Source: a virus
Length of the DNA: 27,657 bases
Reading direction: 5' to 3' (one strand)
Virus record (IMG/VR): IMGVR_UViG_3300044623_000860
Coordinates: 1-27,657 of that record
Of this stretch, positions 6,196-14,184 are shown in pieces. Each line of letters begins with the position of its first letter. The first letter of the stretch is position 1. A program made the position numbers and the translations under genes. The notes under the pieces were generated by a model that saw nothing but the letters and a program-made list of their open reading frames with translations, searched no databases and was not told the DNA's origin.

Positions 6196-8228
6196 AAAGA
6201 CAGGTAGACATATACATTGAAGGTACAACGAAAAATAATTACACAAAATTAGATTTATTTGATGATGAAAAAATAAACATATCTAGTTCAATTCAAAACG
6301 TTCAGGATATTTCAAAAGTTTATACAGATTTTAGTCAGTCATTTACGGTACCAGCTTCGGACAATAATAATAAGATATTTGAATACTTTTACCAAAACGA
6401 TGTTGACAATAAAATCGATCATAATTTAAGGCGCAACGCTTACATTGAAATTGGATTAGTTCCGTTTAGAAGTGGTAAAATTCAGTTAGAAGGTAGTAGC
6501 GTAAAAAATGGAAAAATACAACATTATTCAATTACTTTTTACGGTGACTTAGTTAGTTTAAAAGATACTTTTGGGAATACTAAAATAAATCAATTAGACT
6601 ACACTTTTGTTTCAAATCCTTATAGTGGTACGGAGGTGAAAAATAGAATAGTAGATAATACAACAGATTATGATGTTAGGTACCCATTAATTGCAAGTGA
6701 GAGTTTTTGGAGTTATCAAGACGGAACGAGCACCGATATAAGCACTTCAAAAGGTCGAGTTGATTGGAGGGAGTTATTTCCTGCTATAAAAGTGAGTAAG
6801 ATATTTGAAGCAATCCAAAATAAATATGGGTTAACTTTTCAATCTACATTCTTACAAACTCAAAAATTTAAGAAGTTATTTTTGTGGTGTAAAAACACTG
6901 ATAATTTAGATAATAAAATAAATGGAAGCGATTTGCCAATTACTTCATTTACTGAATATCATGACTGGATAGGAATAAATTACAGCATTTATAACAACGA
7001 CAATAACAGTTATAATTTATTTAGTTCTAAAGCTAATATATTTATTAAAAAAACTGCAAACATTGTAACATTCACAATAGATAATACTATACTTATTTCT
7101 GATCCACAATATATATTTGAAATTGATAAATACATTAATGGTATTTTTCATTCAACAGTTATTTTAGATACAAAAGTTGATAATAGTTTACAGATTTACT
7201 ATGTCAATGGTAGTTCTTACAATGAAGTTTTAACTTTAAAAATAAGAAGTCAACAAAGCATAGTTTTAAAATATACTATTTCTGTTCAAAGATTATACGA
7301 TAACACAAATCCAACAGCTCAAAATGGTGGTTATGTAATTGCGCAAAATACTATAGGATTAAATTTAAATAATACTTCAAACAGTATTTATACAAATATG
7401 CCCGACATAACAGTAGCGGATTTTTTTAGTGGTATATTAAAGGAATTTAATTTAACTTGTTATTCCGTTGGAGTTGATACTTTTCAAATAGAACCACTAG
7501 ATAATTGGTATTCAAAAGGTGCTATAATTGACGTTACTAAATATGTGGACATAGATACAATTTCAGTAGATCGTTTGCCACTTTATAAAAATGTATCTTT
7601 TAACTACCAAAAAAGTGAAAGTTTTTTAAATAGACAGTGGGGGAATGCAGCGGGTAGAGAATGGGGTGATATTTCAAACAATTATCCATACGATGGGGGA
7701 GAATATAAAGTAGAAGTACCTTTTGAAAATTTACAATTCAATAGGTTTACAAATACTGATGCGCAAGTTGGTTATTGCTTAACTCCTTCACCGGATTTCA
7801 AACCTTATATACCTAAGCCTATTCTATTATATTATAATGGTTCAGAATTAATAAATTTGAAGTTTTATGATGGAACAAGTGAAATAAATATATTAAATTA
7901 TGCTGTTTTTGGTCAGGATTTATTATATAATAATCAGGTTTATTCCCTTAATTTTTCAAGTGATACATCAACTTGGTATAATACTTTAATTGAAAATTCA
8001 CTTTTTGCAATATATTATTTTGGTTACCTATCAAATTTATTTAATGCTAAAAATAGATTGACTAAAATTAAGGCATATTTTCCTATTGGTTTGATTACCT
8101 CGTTACGTTTGAACGATAGGCTCGTTATACAAGATAAGAGGTACATAATTAATAGTATAAATTCAGACATTACTACGGGTGAAGTATCTTTAGAATTAAT
8201 AAACGATTTTAGACCAGTAATAGGATGA
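6192..8228 (+). CDS. Large tail-tip/baseplate-type structural protein
   Basis: 678 aa, beta-rich, Asn/Tyr-rich. The N-terminal ~130 residues are the most recognisable part: MKRQVDIYIEG, NVQDISKVYTDFSQSFTVPA, NNKIFEYFYQNDVDN, then RNAYIEIGLVPFRSGKIQLEG. This D-I-S-K-x-(F/Y)-T-D-F-S-Q-x-F-T-V-P-A pattern marks a conserved virion protein of Bacteroidetes tailed phages, probably a distal tail or baseplate hub component. The middle region (about 150-450) is variable. A C-terminal strand module (about 635-678; LNDRLVIQDKRYIINSINSD) is again conserved-looking. No peptidase or glycosidase motif was found. ATGA junctions couple it with both neighbours. Confidence 0.65.
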   Translation: MKRQVDIYIEGTTKNNYTKLDLFDDEKINISSSIQNVQDISKVYTDFSQSFTVPASDNNNKIFEYFYQNDVDNKIDHNLRRNAYIEIGLVPFRSGKIQLEGSSVKNGKIQHYSITFYGDLVSLKDTFGNTKINQLDYTFVSNPYSGTEVKNRIVDNTTDYDVRYPLIASESFWSYQDGTSTDISTSKGRVDWRELFPAIKVSKIFEAIQNKYGLTFQSTFLQTQKFKKLFLWCKNTDNLDNKINGSDLPITSFTEYHDWIGINYSIYNNDNNSYNLFSSKANIFIKKTANIVTFTIDNTILISDPQYIFEIDKYINGIFHSTVILDTKVDNSLQIYYVNGSSYNEVLTLKIRSQQSIVLKYTISVQRLYDNTNPTAQNGGYVIAQNTIGLNLNNTSNSIYTNMPDITVADFFSGILKEFNLTCYSVGVDTFQIEPLDNWYSKGAIIDVTKYVDIDTISVDRLPLYKNVSFNYQKSESFLNRQWGNAAGREWGDISNNYPYDGGEYKVEVPFENLQFNRFTNTDAQVGYCLTPSPDFKPYIPKPILLYYNGSELINLKFYDGTSEINILNYAVFGQDLLYNNQVYSLNFSSDTSTWYNTLIENSLFAIYYFGYLSNLFNAKNRLTKIKAYFPIGLITSLRLNDRLVIQDKRYIINSINSDITTGEVSLELINDFRPVIG

Positions 8229-8536
8229 TATACGAGATTGAAGGATTAGTTCCAAACCAAACAGATAGCAACGGGGTTACTTTTACGGGAAGTACGGGCG
8301 TTACTCCGGTACCGTCAAATATTACAAGTGATGCTTTGATTGAGGTCACAATTGCACCGGATCCGAATCCTATATTTTATTTTAGAGGTGAAGAAAGTGG
8401 ATACATTTTAAGGGATGAAGAAAGTGGATTTATCTTAAGAAATGAACAAGGCGTAACTTATTTACCATTTTTAGAGATGAATTGGACCGATACTTTTGGA
8501 GAAACATTTTTGCAACCAATATTTATTAATTTATGA
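8225..8536 (+). CDS. Small tail-associated protein with a tandem 9-residue repeat
   Basis: 103 aa. The N-terminal half is Thr/Ser/Gly/Pro-rich (TFTGSTGVTPVPSNITSD), as in linker or fibre-type proteins. Residues ~56-73 hold a perfect-length tandem repeat, EESGYILRD then EESGFILRN, and the C-terminus is LEMNWTDTFGETFLQPIFI. No enzymatic domain. It begins in an ATGA overlap with the tail-tip protein and ends in an ATGA overlap with the next small gene. A minor tail accessory role is inferred from position only. Confidence 0.55.
   Translation: MIYEIEGLVPNQTDSNGVTFTGSTGVTPVPSNITSDALIEVTIAPDPNPIFYFRGEESGYILRDEESGFILRNEQGVTYLPFLEMNWTDTFGETFLQPIFINL
8390..8443 (+). repeat. Tandem 27-bp repeat inside a tail gene
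   Basis: Two adjacent copies of 27 nt, 8390-8416 and 8417-8443, both beginning GAAGAAAGTGGAT and encoding EESG(Y/F)ILR(D/N). The reading frame is kept. The copies differ at several, mostly third-position, bases, so the duplication is not recent. Confidence 0.7.
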
Positions 8537-8679
8537 AGAATTTATTACAACTATTATCAATTTCTAATTTCTACGGTGAAAGTGAAAATATAGATATTGC
8601 AAAGGGTATAAATGAAATACCTAAGACTTATAAAGAAGCTCTTAAACAAGCGTTTAGAAAAATTAAAGCAATGAAATAA
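8533..8679 (+). CDS. Small unknown protein (48 aa) before the tape measure gene
   Basis: 48 aa from ATG 8533, which overlaps the previous stop (ATGA), to TAA 8677-8679, which overlaps the tape measure ATG (TAATG). Sequence: MKNLLQLLSISNFYGESENI, then a lysine-rich helix ending FRKIKAMK. Coupling on both sides makes it a convincing gene despite its length. No family recognised; it could be a chaperone or adaptor for the tape measure, but this is position-based speculation. Confidence 0.65.
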   Translation: MKNLLQLLSISNFYGESENIDIAKGINEIPKTYKEALKQAFRKIKAMK

Positions 8680-10475
8680 TGGCAGAAACTAAAACAGTTA
8701 ATTTAAATGTTGAAACAAATTTAGGTAGTTTAAAGAGCCAGTTAAAAGAAGCTCAAAGAGATGTTGAAAAGTTATCGGAAAAGTTTGGCGCAACATCAGT
8801 AGAAGCTACAAATGCAGCGAAAAAAGCAGCACAATTAAAAGATGCTATAGGTGACGCTAAAGCCTTGACTGATGCGTTTAACCCAGATGCTAAATTCAAT
8901 GCTTTAGGAGGCGCTTTACAAGGTGTTGCGGGTGGTTTTAGTGCTGTTCAAGGTGCTATGGGATTATTTGGTGTTGAGAGTAAAGACTTAGAAGCTACAA
9001 TGCTAAAAGTTCAAAGCGCTATGGCCTTTTCACAGGGTATCAATTCCGTAATGGGTGCGAAGGATGCTTTTACAAACTTAGCAGCAGTAATAGGTAAAAC
9101 AGCAATAGGTCAACAAGCATTAAATGTAGTTCAAGTTATAGGGACAGCGGTTATGAAGGCTTTGAACTTCGTGATGAAACAAAACCCTATACTTTTAATT
9201 GTAGCGGGAATAACAGCAGCGGTTGCAGCATTTAAATACTTTTCTAGTTCAACCGAAACAGCAACAGAAAAAAACGAGAAATTAAACGCAAGTTTAGAAC
9301 GTCAACAAAGAGCCTTAGATCGTAACTCAGCATCTATAAAACAGTCAGGTGAAAACAGATTGAAAATATTAGTTGCTCAGGGTGCAAGTGAACAAAATAT
9401 ACACGATCAAACTTTAAGAAACTTAAATAATGATGAAAAGGCAAGGCAAAAAAATGTAGACTTTTTAAAAGAAAAGCTAAAAGAAAAAAGAGCTATTTTA
9501 AAACAAGCCTATTTAGATGAAGATACCGACTTAATTAAATCGGTAAAAAAAGAAGTAAGCGAAACAAAGGGTAAATATATTGATCTAGTTAGTCAAAAGA
9601 AAAACAATATAACAAATATTAGGGTTGAAGAAATTACCTATAAAAATAAAGTAAAAGCAGATGAAGATGAAAAAACAGCCAAGCAACAAGAAGAAAATAG
9701 AAAAAGAATAGCAGACAATAAAGCTAAAAATGCTAAAATTGCTGAAGATAATAAGATCGCCGCAGAAAAACATAAGCAGGAATTAATAGATAATGCAAAT
9801 GATTTAAATGCTTCATTATTAGCAAGCGATCAAGCAAGGCAAAAAGCAAAAGAAGAACAAGCTGTAGCGGATGCAAAAATGCGAGCGGATGGATTGGAAG
9901 CTTTAAAAGAAAATGCAAAAGCACAATTAAAAATAAATGAAGAAGAATCCGCAGCCGCTAAACTTTTACAAAATCAAAAAATTGACGCAGTTCAAAGTAC
10001 ACTTTCAACTATTGGAAACTTAGCAGAATTATTTGCGGGTAAATCTCGTAAACAACAAGAGACTGCATTTAAAATTCAAAAGGCTGCAAATATAGCAAAT
10101 GCAACTATAGATGCGTTCAAGGCTGCTAACGGTGCTTATTCATCTTTATCAGCTATTCCAGTTGTCGGTGTTGGTTTGGGTATTGCAGCAGCAGGAGCGG
10201 CACTTACTGCAGGTTTATTAAATGTAAAGAAAATATCAGCTACAAAATTCGAGGGCGGTGGCGCTACGGGTGGCGGTGGTTCTAATCCTTCAATTGGCGG
10301 TGGTGGTGGTGCACCTCAAAGCGTTATAACTCCAAACTTTAATATAGTAGGCAATAACGGCACAAACCAATTAGAACAATTAAAACAAGCACCAATACAA
10401 GCCTATGTAGTAAGTGGTGAAATGTCAACTCAACAATCATTAGATAGAAACAGATTAAGAAATGCAACGTTATAA
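8679..10475 (+). CDS. Tape measure protein
   Basis: 598 aa. N-terminal ~60 residues are helical with the pattern LKSQLKEAQRDVEKLSEKFG, followed by Ala/Gly-rich segments, a hydrophobic stretch at ~160-188 (ALNFVMKQNPILLIVAGITA), a long Lys/Glu/Gln/Ala-rich coiled-coil region (~195-460), a second hydrophobic stretch at ~488-518, and a Gly-rich linker around 525-545. This is the classic tape measure layout: it sets tail length and is released during DNA ejection. With the ~1.5 angstrom per residue rule a tail near 90 nm would be expected. No lysozyme or peptidase domain is embedded. Unusually, it precedes the capsid genes and is 4.5 kb from its chaperone pair. Confidence 0.88.
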   Translation: MAETKTVNLNVETNLGSLKSQLKEAQRDVEKLSEKFGATSVEATNAAKKAAQLKDAIGDAKALTDAFNPDAKFNALGGALQGVAGGFSAVQGAMGLFGVESKDLEATMLKVQSAMAFSQGINSVMGAKDAFTNLAAVIGKTAIGQQALNVVQVIGTAVMKALNFVMKQNPILLIVAGITAAVAAFKYFSSSTETATEKNEKLNASLERQQRALDRNSASIKQSGENRLKILVAQGASEQNIHDQTLRNLNNDEKARQKNVDFLKEKLKEKRAILKQAYLDEDTDLIKSVKKEVSETKGKYIDLVSQKKNNITNIRVEEITYKNKVKADEDEKTAKQQEENRKRIADNKAKNAKIAEDNKIAAEKHKQELIDNANDLNASLLASDQARQKAKEEQAVADAKMRADGLEALKENAKAQLKINEEESAAAKLLQNQKIDAVQSTLSTIGNLAELFAGKSRKQQETAFKIQKAANIANATIDAFKAANGAYSSLSAIPVVGVGLGIAAAGAALTAGLLNVKKISATKFEGGGATGGGGSNPSIGGGGGAPQSVITPNFNIVGNNGTNQLEQLKQAPIQAYVVSGEMSTQQSLDRNRLRNATL

Positions 10476-10479
10476 TAAT
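10468..10479 (+). promoter_or_regulatory. CGTT 8 nt before ATG 10480 (weak form of the recurrent motif)
   Basis: CGTT at 10468-10471, inside the last codons of the tape measure gene, is 8 nt from the ATG at 10480. The upstream ACAAAT box seen in the four intergenic copies is only approximated (ACAGAT, 19-14 nt before). It may be a degenerate copy or chance. Confidence 0.3.
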
Positions 10480-11070
10480 ATGAAAAAAGAACTACAAACA
10501 ATTGAATTAACAATTAAAGACGAGCTAAAAGAAGGTGTTTTCGCAATAAGTTTTGTCGATAATCCTGCAATTGAGGAACCATTTTTAATGCTTAATGCCT
10601 TAGAAGTTGAGTTAAAGGTTATTGATGAAGCTAAAAGAGAGGTTATCGGACTTGCTTTAGTGCCAAATAAGAAGATATTAAGACGTAAAGACAACGTCGA
10701 ATTTAACATTGAGTTCTCAGAACAAACAATTGAGAAAGTTCAAGAGCTTTATATGAAAAATTTACGAGCAAATAACGTTACAATTGACCACGAAAAGCCA
10801 GTTAACGGAGTTTCTTTGATTGAAAGTTGGATAGTTGAAGACCCTAAAAATGACAAATCAAACATATATGGACTAAATGCGGTTAAGGGTGCGTGGGTTG
10901 TTAAGATGAAAATCTATAATGATGAAGTTTACGAGGGTGTTAAGCTAGGTAAATTCAACGGGTTTTCAATCGAAGGAATGTTTGATGGTTTGGATCAACT
11001 TAAAATGAGTGAACTTACAGAAGATGAAAAATTGATTGAAGAAATAAGAAGTTTGTTAGATAAATTATGA
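10480..11070 (+). CDS. XkdF-type prohead protease / capsid maturation protein
   Basis: 196 aa from ATG 10480; an in-frame ATG at 10462 would add six residues and overlap the tape measure gene. Recognisable elements: FAISFVDNPAIEEPFL near the N-terminus, then VIGLALVPNKKILRR, a conserved NNVTIDHEKPVNGVSLIESW with the presumptive catalytic His, VEDPKNDKSNIYGLN, and VKLGKFNGFSIEGMF. This is the XkdF family of phage proteases or protease-related capsid proteins, widespread in Bacteroidetes and Firmicutes phages. It is expected to cleave scaffold and capsid precursors during prohead maturation. The scaffold-like gene and major capsid gene follow within 2 kb. Confidence 0.82.
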   Translation: MKKELQTIELTIKDELKEGVFAISFVDNPAIEEPFLMLNALEVELKVIDEAKREVIGLALVPNKKILRRKDNVEFNIEFSEQTIEKVQELYMKNLRANNVTIDHEKPVNGVSLIESWIVEDPKNDKSNIYGLNAVKGAWVVKMKIYNDEVYEGVKLGKFNGFSIEGMFDGLDQLKMSELTEDEKLIEEIRSLLDKL

Positions 11071-11666
11071 TTGACTTAAATTATAATAGGCGATATAAAG
11101 AAGTTACTACAATTGCAGAAAGTGACTACATTTATTATGATAATAATACTCAAATATTACAACGTATTTTATATTCTGATTTAATTTATTCTATTAATTT
11201 ACTTGTACGTATACCTAGATATGGATCTTTCTATTCTACACAAACACAAACTCCAACAATTAACACAATTACAGCAATTACCTATAATAATACAGATACA
11301 AGTGCAACTTATGGAGTTTCAATTGTAGATAATAGCAAAGTAACAGTGGATATTGAAGGTGTTTATAATATCCAATTTTCGGCTCAATTAAATCGGTTGA
11401 GTGGTGGGGTTTCTAGGCAAGCTATAATATGGTTAAGAAAAAACGGTGTAGATGTACCCTCAACTTCGACACACGTAACAATGCAAGCGAATGCTGATTT
11501 CTTAGTCGCATCTTGGAATTTCTATATAAAATTAGAGGCTAATTCTTATGCTCAATTAATGATAGTTCAAAATGATGCAATTGAATTGATTTATGAGGTT
11601 GCAAATACTGCGGTGCCTTACCCAATTGTACCATCTGTAATATTAACAATACAAAAGATAAGTTAA
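11067..11666 (+). CDS. C1q/TNF-like jelly-roll virion protein with fibre-type N-terminal motif
   Basis: 199 aa. Residues ~65-195 form a beta-sandwich of the C1q-like type: FYSTQTQTPTINTITAITYN, then VDIEGVYNIQFSAQLNRLSG, IIWLRKNGVDVPSTSTHV, NADFLVASWNFYIKLEANSY, LMIVQND. Such domains are used in phage fibres and capsid decorations, and usually trimerise. The N-terminal ~40 residues (TIAESDYIYYDNNTQILQRI) resemble the N-terminal motif of the fibre proteins at 17027 and 17479, suggesting a shared way of attaching to the virion. Its location between the protease and scaffold-like genes points to a head fibre or decoration. It overlaps the protease gene by 4 nt (ATGA). Confidence 0.65.
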   Translation: MIDLNYNRRYKEVTTIAESDYIYYDNNTQILQRILYSDLIYSINLLVRIPRYGSFYSTQTQTPTINTITAITYNNTDTSATYGVSIVDNSKVTVDIEGVYNIQFSAQLNRLSGGVSRQAIIWLRKNGVDVPSTSTHVTMQANADFLVASWNFYIKLEANSYAQLMIVQNDAIELIYEVANTAVPYPIVPSVILTIQKIS

Positions 11667-11697
11667 ATAAAATCAACAAGTTAAGTAAATAAATTGA

Positions 11698-11722
11698 AAC
11701 AAATATAAATTAAATCGTTAAT
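11698..11722 (+). promoter_or_regulatory. Recurrent start-proximal motif 2 (ACAAAT...CGTTAA), candidate phage promoter
   Basis: In the 61-nt gap before the scaffold-like gene, ACAAAT (11699-11704) is followed by an A/T spacer and CGTT (11716-11719), 8 nt before ATG 11728. Spacing and composition match the copies before 3416, 14189 and 17027. No terminator precedes it, so it would add transcription of the scaffold and capsid genes. Confidence 0.55.
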
Positions 11723-11727
11723 TAGTT

Positions 11728-12306
11728 ATGAATAAAGAAGTAAAAAAAGCAATTAAAACACTTAAAACCTTTTTAGGAATGGAAACAAAATTAGAGGATA
11801 TGCCTTTAGCAGATGGAATGACAACTATACAGGCAGATACGTTTGAAGTTGGTGAGGCGGTATTTATCGTTGGACCTGAAGGATCTTTAGTAGAATTAGA
11901 GCCAGGAGAATATGAACTTGCAGATGGCAGAATGTTAGTAGTTGAAGTCGCAGGAATTATCGCATCTATCAATGAAGTAGCTGAAGAGGAAGTAGAAGTA
12001 GAACCGACTGAAGTCCCTGTAGAAGCTGAGAAAGTTGCACCACAAACAACAAAAGCAAAAAAGATTATTAAATCAACAGTTGAAGAACAGCATTTTTCTA
12101 AATTAGAGGCTAAGATTGAAGAATTAGAAGCTAAGATTTTAGAACTTTCTAAGGTTAAAGAAGTTGTTGAAAATGTAGTTGAGGAAGTTGTTGAACTTAC
12201 AGAAGTTAAAGCAATTAAATTTAACCCTGAAAACAAAACTAAAAACAATATTCCATTAACTCCATTAGAGCGTTTTAGAGATATTAAAAGTAGAATGAAT
12301 GGATAA
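11728..12306 (+). CDS. Scaffold-like / capsid assembly protein
   Basis: 192 aa, very acidic. Residues ~25-85 form a beta-rich module (LADGMTTIQADTFEVGEAVF, then GEYELADGRMLVVEVAGIIA) that in related phages accompanies prohead proteases or scaffolds. It is followed by an acidic low-complexity stretch (EEEVEVEPTEVPVEAEKV), a long coiled coil at ~118-160, and a short C-terminal segment (PLERFRDIKSRMNG) of the kind scaffolds use to bind capsid subunits. It lies just before the major capsid gene and after the protease. The scaffold call is based on composition and position; a scaffold is normally removed from the mature virion. Confidence 0.65.
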   Translation: MNKEVKKAIKTLKTFLGMETKLEDMPLADGMTTIQADTFEVGEAVFIVGPEGSLVELEPGEYELADGRMLVVEVAGIIASINEVAEEEVEVEPTEVPVEAEKVAPQTTKAKKIIKSTVEEQHFSKLEAKIEELEAKILELSKVKEVVENVVEEVVELTEVKAIKFNPENKTKNNIPLTPLERFRDIKSRMNG

Positions 12307-12466
12307 GTTTGTAAATCCATTTGAGGTGGGTGTAAATTACGAACACTTTTTAAAAGCATTGGGAGCAAAGACAATTAAAACATATTGCAAGGGAAAATTA
12401 ACCAACGAACAAATAGAGTGGTTAATAAATGATTTGAAACATTATAAATTAAATAAAAACAAATAA
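12299..12466 (+). CDS. Small conserved phage protein (55 aa) between scaffold and capsid genes
   Basis: 55 aa from ATG 12299, overlapping the previous stop by 8 nt and ending 2 nt before the capsid ATG. Sequence features: YEHFLKALGAKTIKTYCKGK, then LTNEQIEWLINDLKHYK. The pattern G-(A/V)-K-(S/T)-(V/I)-K-T-Y-x-K-G-K-L-T-N-E-Q-I-E is familiar to me from small genes encoded just before Bacteroidetes phage capsid genes. Function unknown; it may be an assembly cofactor. Confidence 0.7.
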   Translation: MDKFVNPFEVGVNYEHFLKALGAKTIKTYCKGKLTNEQIEWLINDLKHYKLNKNK

Positions 12467-12468
12467 AC

Positions 12469-13485
12469 ATGGCAATTTCTTACACTAGTGTAGACATTAG
12501 AGGAAAAGCAGTAGAACCAATTTTAGAAGAAGTTTTATTTGCTAACAAAACGGTATCAGATGGTTACGTAACTTTCGCAACTGATATTAAAGCAGGAACA
12601 ATTATCACTGAGGCGGGGGTAGATGTAACCGCTCAATTGTACACAGGTTCGGCTTTATCTAGTTCGGGTTCTATGTCAATCAATGACAGAATTGTTACTC
12701 CAACTAAATTAGAGTATAAACAAACTTTTTTACAGGAAGCATTAAGAGCTGGTAGATTTGGTCGTTCTATGAATCCGGGAGCATTCAACATTGAAAGTTC
12801 AGAATTCGCAAGTACAGTATTAGCACAATATGCGCCTAATATTTCACAGGATGCTGAAAGTTTATTCTGGGGTGGTATTACTGCAGCTACACAAACAGCA
12901 ATTGCAGCATTAACTCCTGGAGCTGCTCAAGGTTCTATGACAGCAGCTACACAAACAGCGGTTGCAGCACTTTCACCAAGATTACTTGATGGCGTATTCT
13001 CCAAAATTTTATACGACAATTCTGCATTAGGTGGTTATGTTAAAGTTACAGGAACTACGGTAACTAGCTCAAATTTATCGGCGCAAATGGCCCTTATTTA
13101 TGCAGCAATACCAGCAGAAAATTTAGCTGATACAGTTTCACCAACAGCTATTTATTGCCCAAGAGCTTGGAGACAATTAGCACGTATCGCTAACAACTCT
13201 GTAGGTGCTGCACAACAAATTAACTTTGAGTTTGATAGCTCAGCAGCAGATGCAAAATGTTTCTACAATGGTGTTGAATTGATTTTCGTACCTACTCCTA
13301 ATAATTTAATGGCATACGCTCAAAGAAAAGCAGCTATTATGTGGTGTACTGATTTAGTTGATGATCTTAACAAATTTGAAGTTGGTAAATTAACTAACGA
13401 CGGTGACGTTCAATTCGTAAGATCAATCTATACATTAGCTGCACACGTTGGTCAAGCATCTAAAGGTGTACTTTACGGAGGATAG
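12469..13485 (+). CDS. Major capsid protein (HK97-fold type)
   Basis: 338 aa. N-terminal arm (SYTSVDIRGKAVEPILEEVL), then ATDIKAGTIITEAGVDVTAQ, a helix-containing P-domain-like region with YCPRAWRQLARIANNSV, and a C-terminal segment NGVELIFVPTPNNLMAYAQR that resembles the closing strands of HK97-fold capsids of Bacteroidetes phages. Residues ~137-170 hold an internal duplication (TAATQTAIAALTP / TAATQTAVAALSP). The gene is relatively richer in Ala and Gly codons than its neighbours, as expected for an abundant protein, and is followed directly by a strong terminator. Together with the protease and scaffold-like genes it forms the head assembly set. Confidence 0.88.
   Translation: MAISYTSVDIRGKAVEPILEEVLFANKTVSDGYVTFATDIKAGTIITEAGVDVTAQLYTGSALSSSGSMSINDRIVTPTKLEYKQTFLQEALRAGRFGRSMNPGAFNIESSEFASTVLAQYAPNISQDAESLFWGGITAATQTAIAALTPGAAQGSMTAATQTAVAALSPRLLDGVFSKILYDNSALGGYVKVTGTTVTSSNLSAQMALIYAAIPAENLADTVSPTAIYCPRAWRQLARIANNSVGAAQQINFEFDSSAADAKCFYNGVELIFVPTPNNLMAYAQRKAAIMWCTDLVDDLNKFEVGKLTNDGDVQFVRSIYTLAAHVGQASKGVLYGG
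12881..12969 (+). repeat. Direct repeat within the capsid gene
   Basis: Copies at 12881-12909 and 12941-12969, 60 bp apart, share the identical 17-mer GCAGCTACACAAACAGC and encode TAATQTA(I/V)AAL. The offset is a multiple of three, so the protein carries the same repeat. I recall similar repeats in related capsid proteins, so it is probably an old feature of the family. Confidence 0.7.
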
Positions 13486-13509
13486 GAATAAAATAAATTA
13501 ATAATCTAA

Positions 13510-13541
13510 GGGGGTGGTGAGAAATACGCTACCCCTTTTTT
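13510..13541 (+). terminator. Rho-independent terminator after the capsid gene
   Basis: A GC-rich stem, GGGGTGGTG (13511-13519) pairing with CGCTACCCC (13527-13535) with G-U pairs, is followed directly by TTTTTT (13536-13541). It stands 25 nt after the capsid stop. It would set the dose of capsid mRNA relative to the downstream tail tube gene. Confidence 0.88.
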
Positions 13542-13555
13542 AATACAAAAAAATT

Positions 13556-14104
13556 ATGGCTTGTAGTATAGCAGCAGGAAGGATTGAACAATGTAAAGAT
13601 AGTATTTCTGGTTTAAAAAATATTTATTTCATTAACTATCAAATTGAAAAAAGTGATGTAACTTATGATGTTACAAATACCGACTTAATAACAGCGGTTA
13701 CAAATGTAGATACACTTTATAAATACGAATTAAAAAGTTCAGAAAACACATTTGAACAAACAATTAATTCAGACAGAAATACAGGTACTACTTTTTTCAC
13801 ACAAACTTTGAATGTTAAGTTGAAAAAACAAGACATCGCAACTTCAAAAAATGTGAAATTATTAGCTTACGGAAGACCTCACATAGTTGTTGAAACAAAT
13901 GCAGGTCAATTTTTCTTAATGGGATTAAGACAAGGATCAGACGTTACTGCAGGTGCTTTGTCTAGTGGTGGTGCAATGGGTGACTTTAATGGTTATTCAT
14001 TAACTTTTGAGGCACAAGAGGAATGTTACGCAAATTTCTTGAATGCAGCTACTCAAACTGCAATGGTTACTTTGTTTACTTCGGCTACATTAGTTGTAGG
14101 ATAG
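13556..14104 (+). CDS. Major tail tube protein
   Basis: 182 aa. Starts MACSIAAGRIEQCKDSISGL with the sequence K-D-S-I-S-G-L-K-N-I-Y-F that marks tail tube proteins of Bacteroidetes phages. Later elements: LYKYELKSSENTFEQTINSD, TGTTFFTQTLNVKLKKQDIA, HIVVETNAGQFFLMGLRQGS and GDFNGYSLTFEAQEE. The fold is expected to be the beta-barrel that stacks in hexameric rings around the tape measure. Its placement next to the capsid gene, flanked by terminators on both sides, suggests independent high-level expression. No contractile sheath gene is adjacent. No good promoter was recognised in the 14 nt between terminator and ATG, so it may depend on read-through. Confidence 0.82.
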   Translation: MACSIAAGRIEQCKDSISGLKNIYFINYQIEKSDVTYDVTNTDLITAVTNVDTLYKYELKSSENTFEQTINSDRNTGTTFFTQTLNVKLKKQDIATSKNVKLLAYGRPHIVVETNAGQFFLMGLRQGSDVTAGALSSGGAMGDFNGYSLTFEAQEECYANFLNAATQTAMVTLFTSATLVVG

Positions 14105-14122
14105 TAATAAATAATTGATATT

Positions 14123-14154
14123 AAGGCTCTGCAGAAATGTAGGGCTTTTTTTTT
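14123..14154 (+). terminator. Rho-independent terminator after the tail tube gene
   Basis: An 11-bp stem with G-U pairs, AAGGCTCTGCA (14123-14133) with TGTAGGGCTTT (14138-14148), closes a GAAA tetraloop and runs into a T tract to 14154. Confidence 0.9.
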
Positions 14155-14156
14155 GA

Positions 14157-14184
14157 ATACAAATTTTGAAATAATACGTTAAAT
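14157..14184 (+). promoter_or_regulatory. Recurrent start-proximal motif 3 (ACAAAT...ACGTTAA), candidate phage promoter
   Basis: Directly after the terminator, ACAAAT (14159-14164) is followed by an A/T spacer and CGTT (14177-14180), 8 nt before ATG 14189. The position between a terminator and the first gene of a unit is where a promoter is needed, which makes this the best-placed copy of the motif. Confidence 0.6.

Noticed and set aside
9585-9924. Two hydrophobic antisense frames opposite the tape measure coiled coil.
   Set aside because: Hydrophobicity is the expected shadow of Lys/Glu/Ala-rich codons on the other strand.
11718-12374. Long antisense frame (218 aa) opposite the scaffold-like gene.
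   Set aside because: Its composition (Ser/Thr/Leu runs) mirrors the Glu/Lys/Val-rich gene on the + strand; no motif, no coupling and no promoter.
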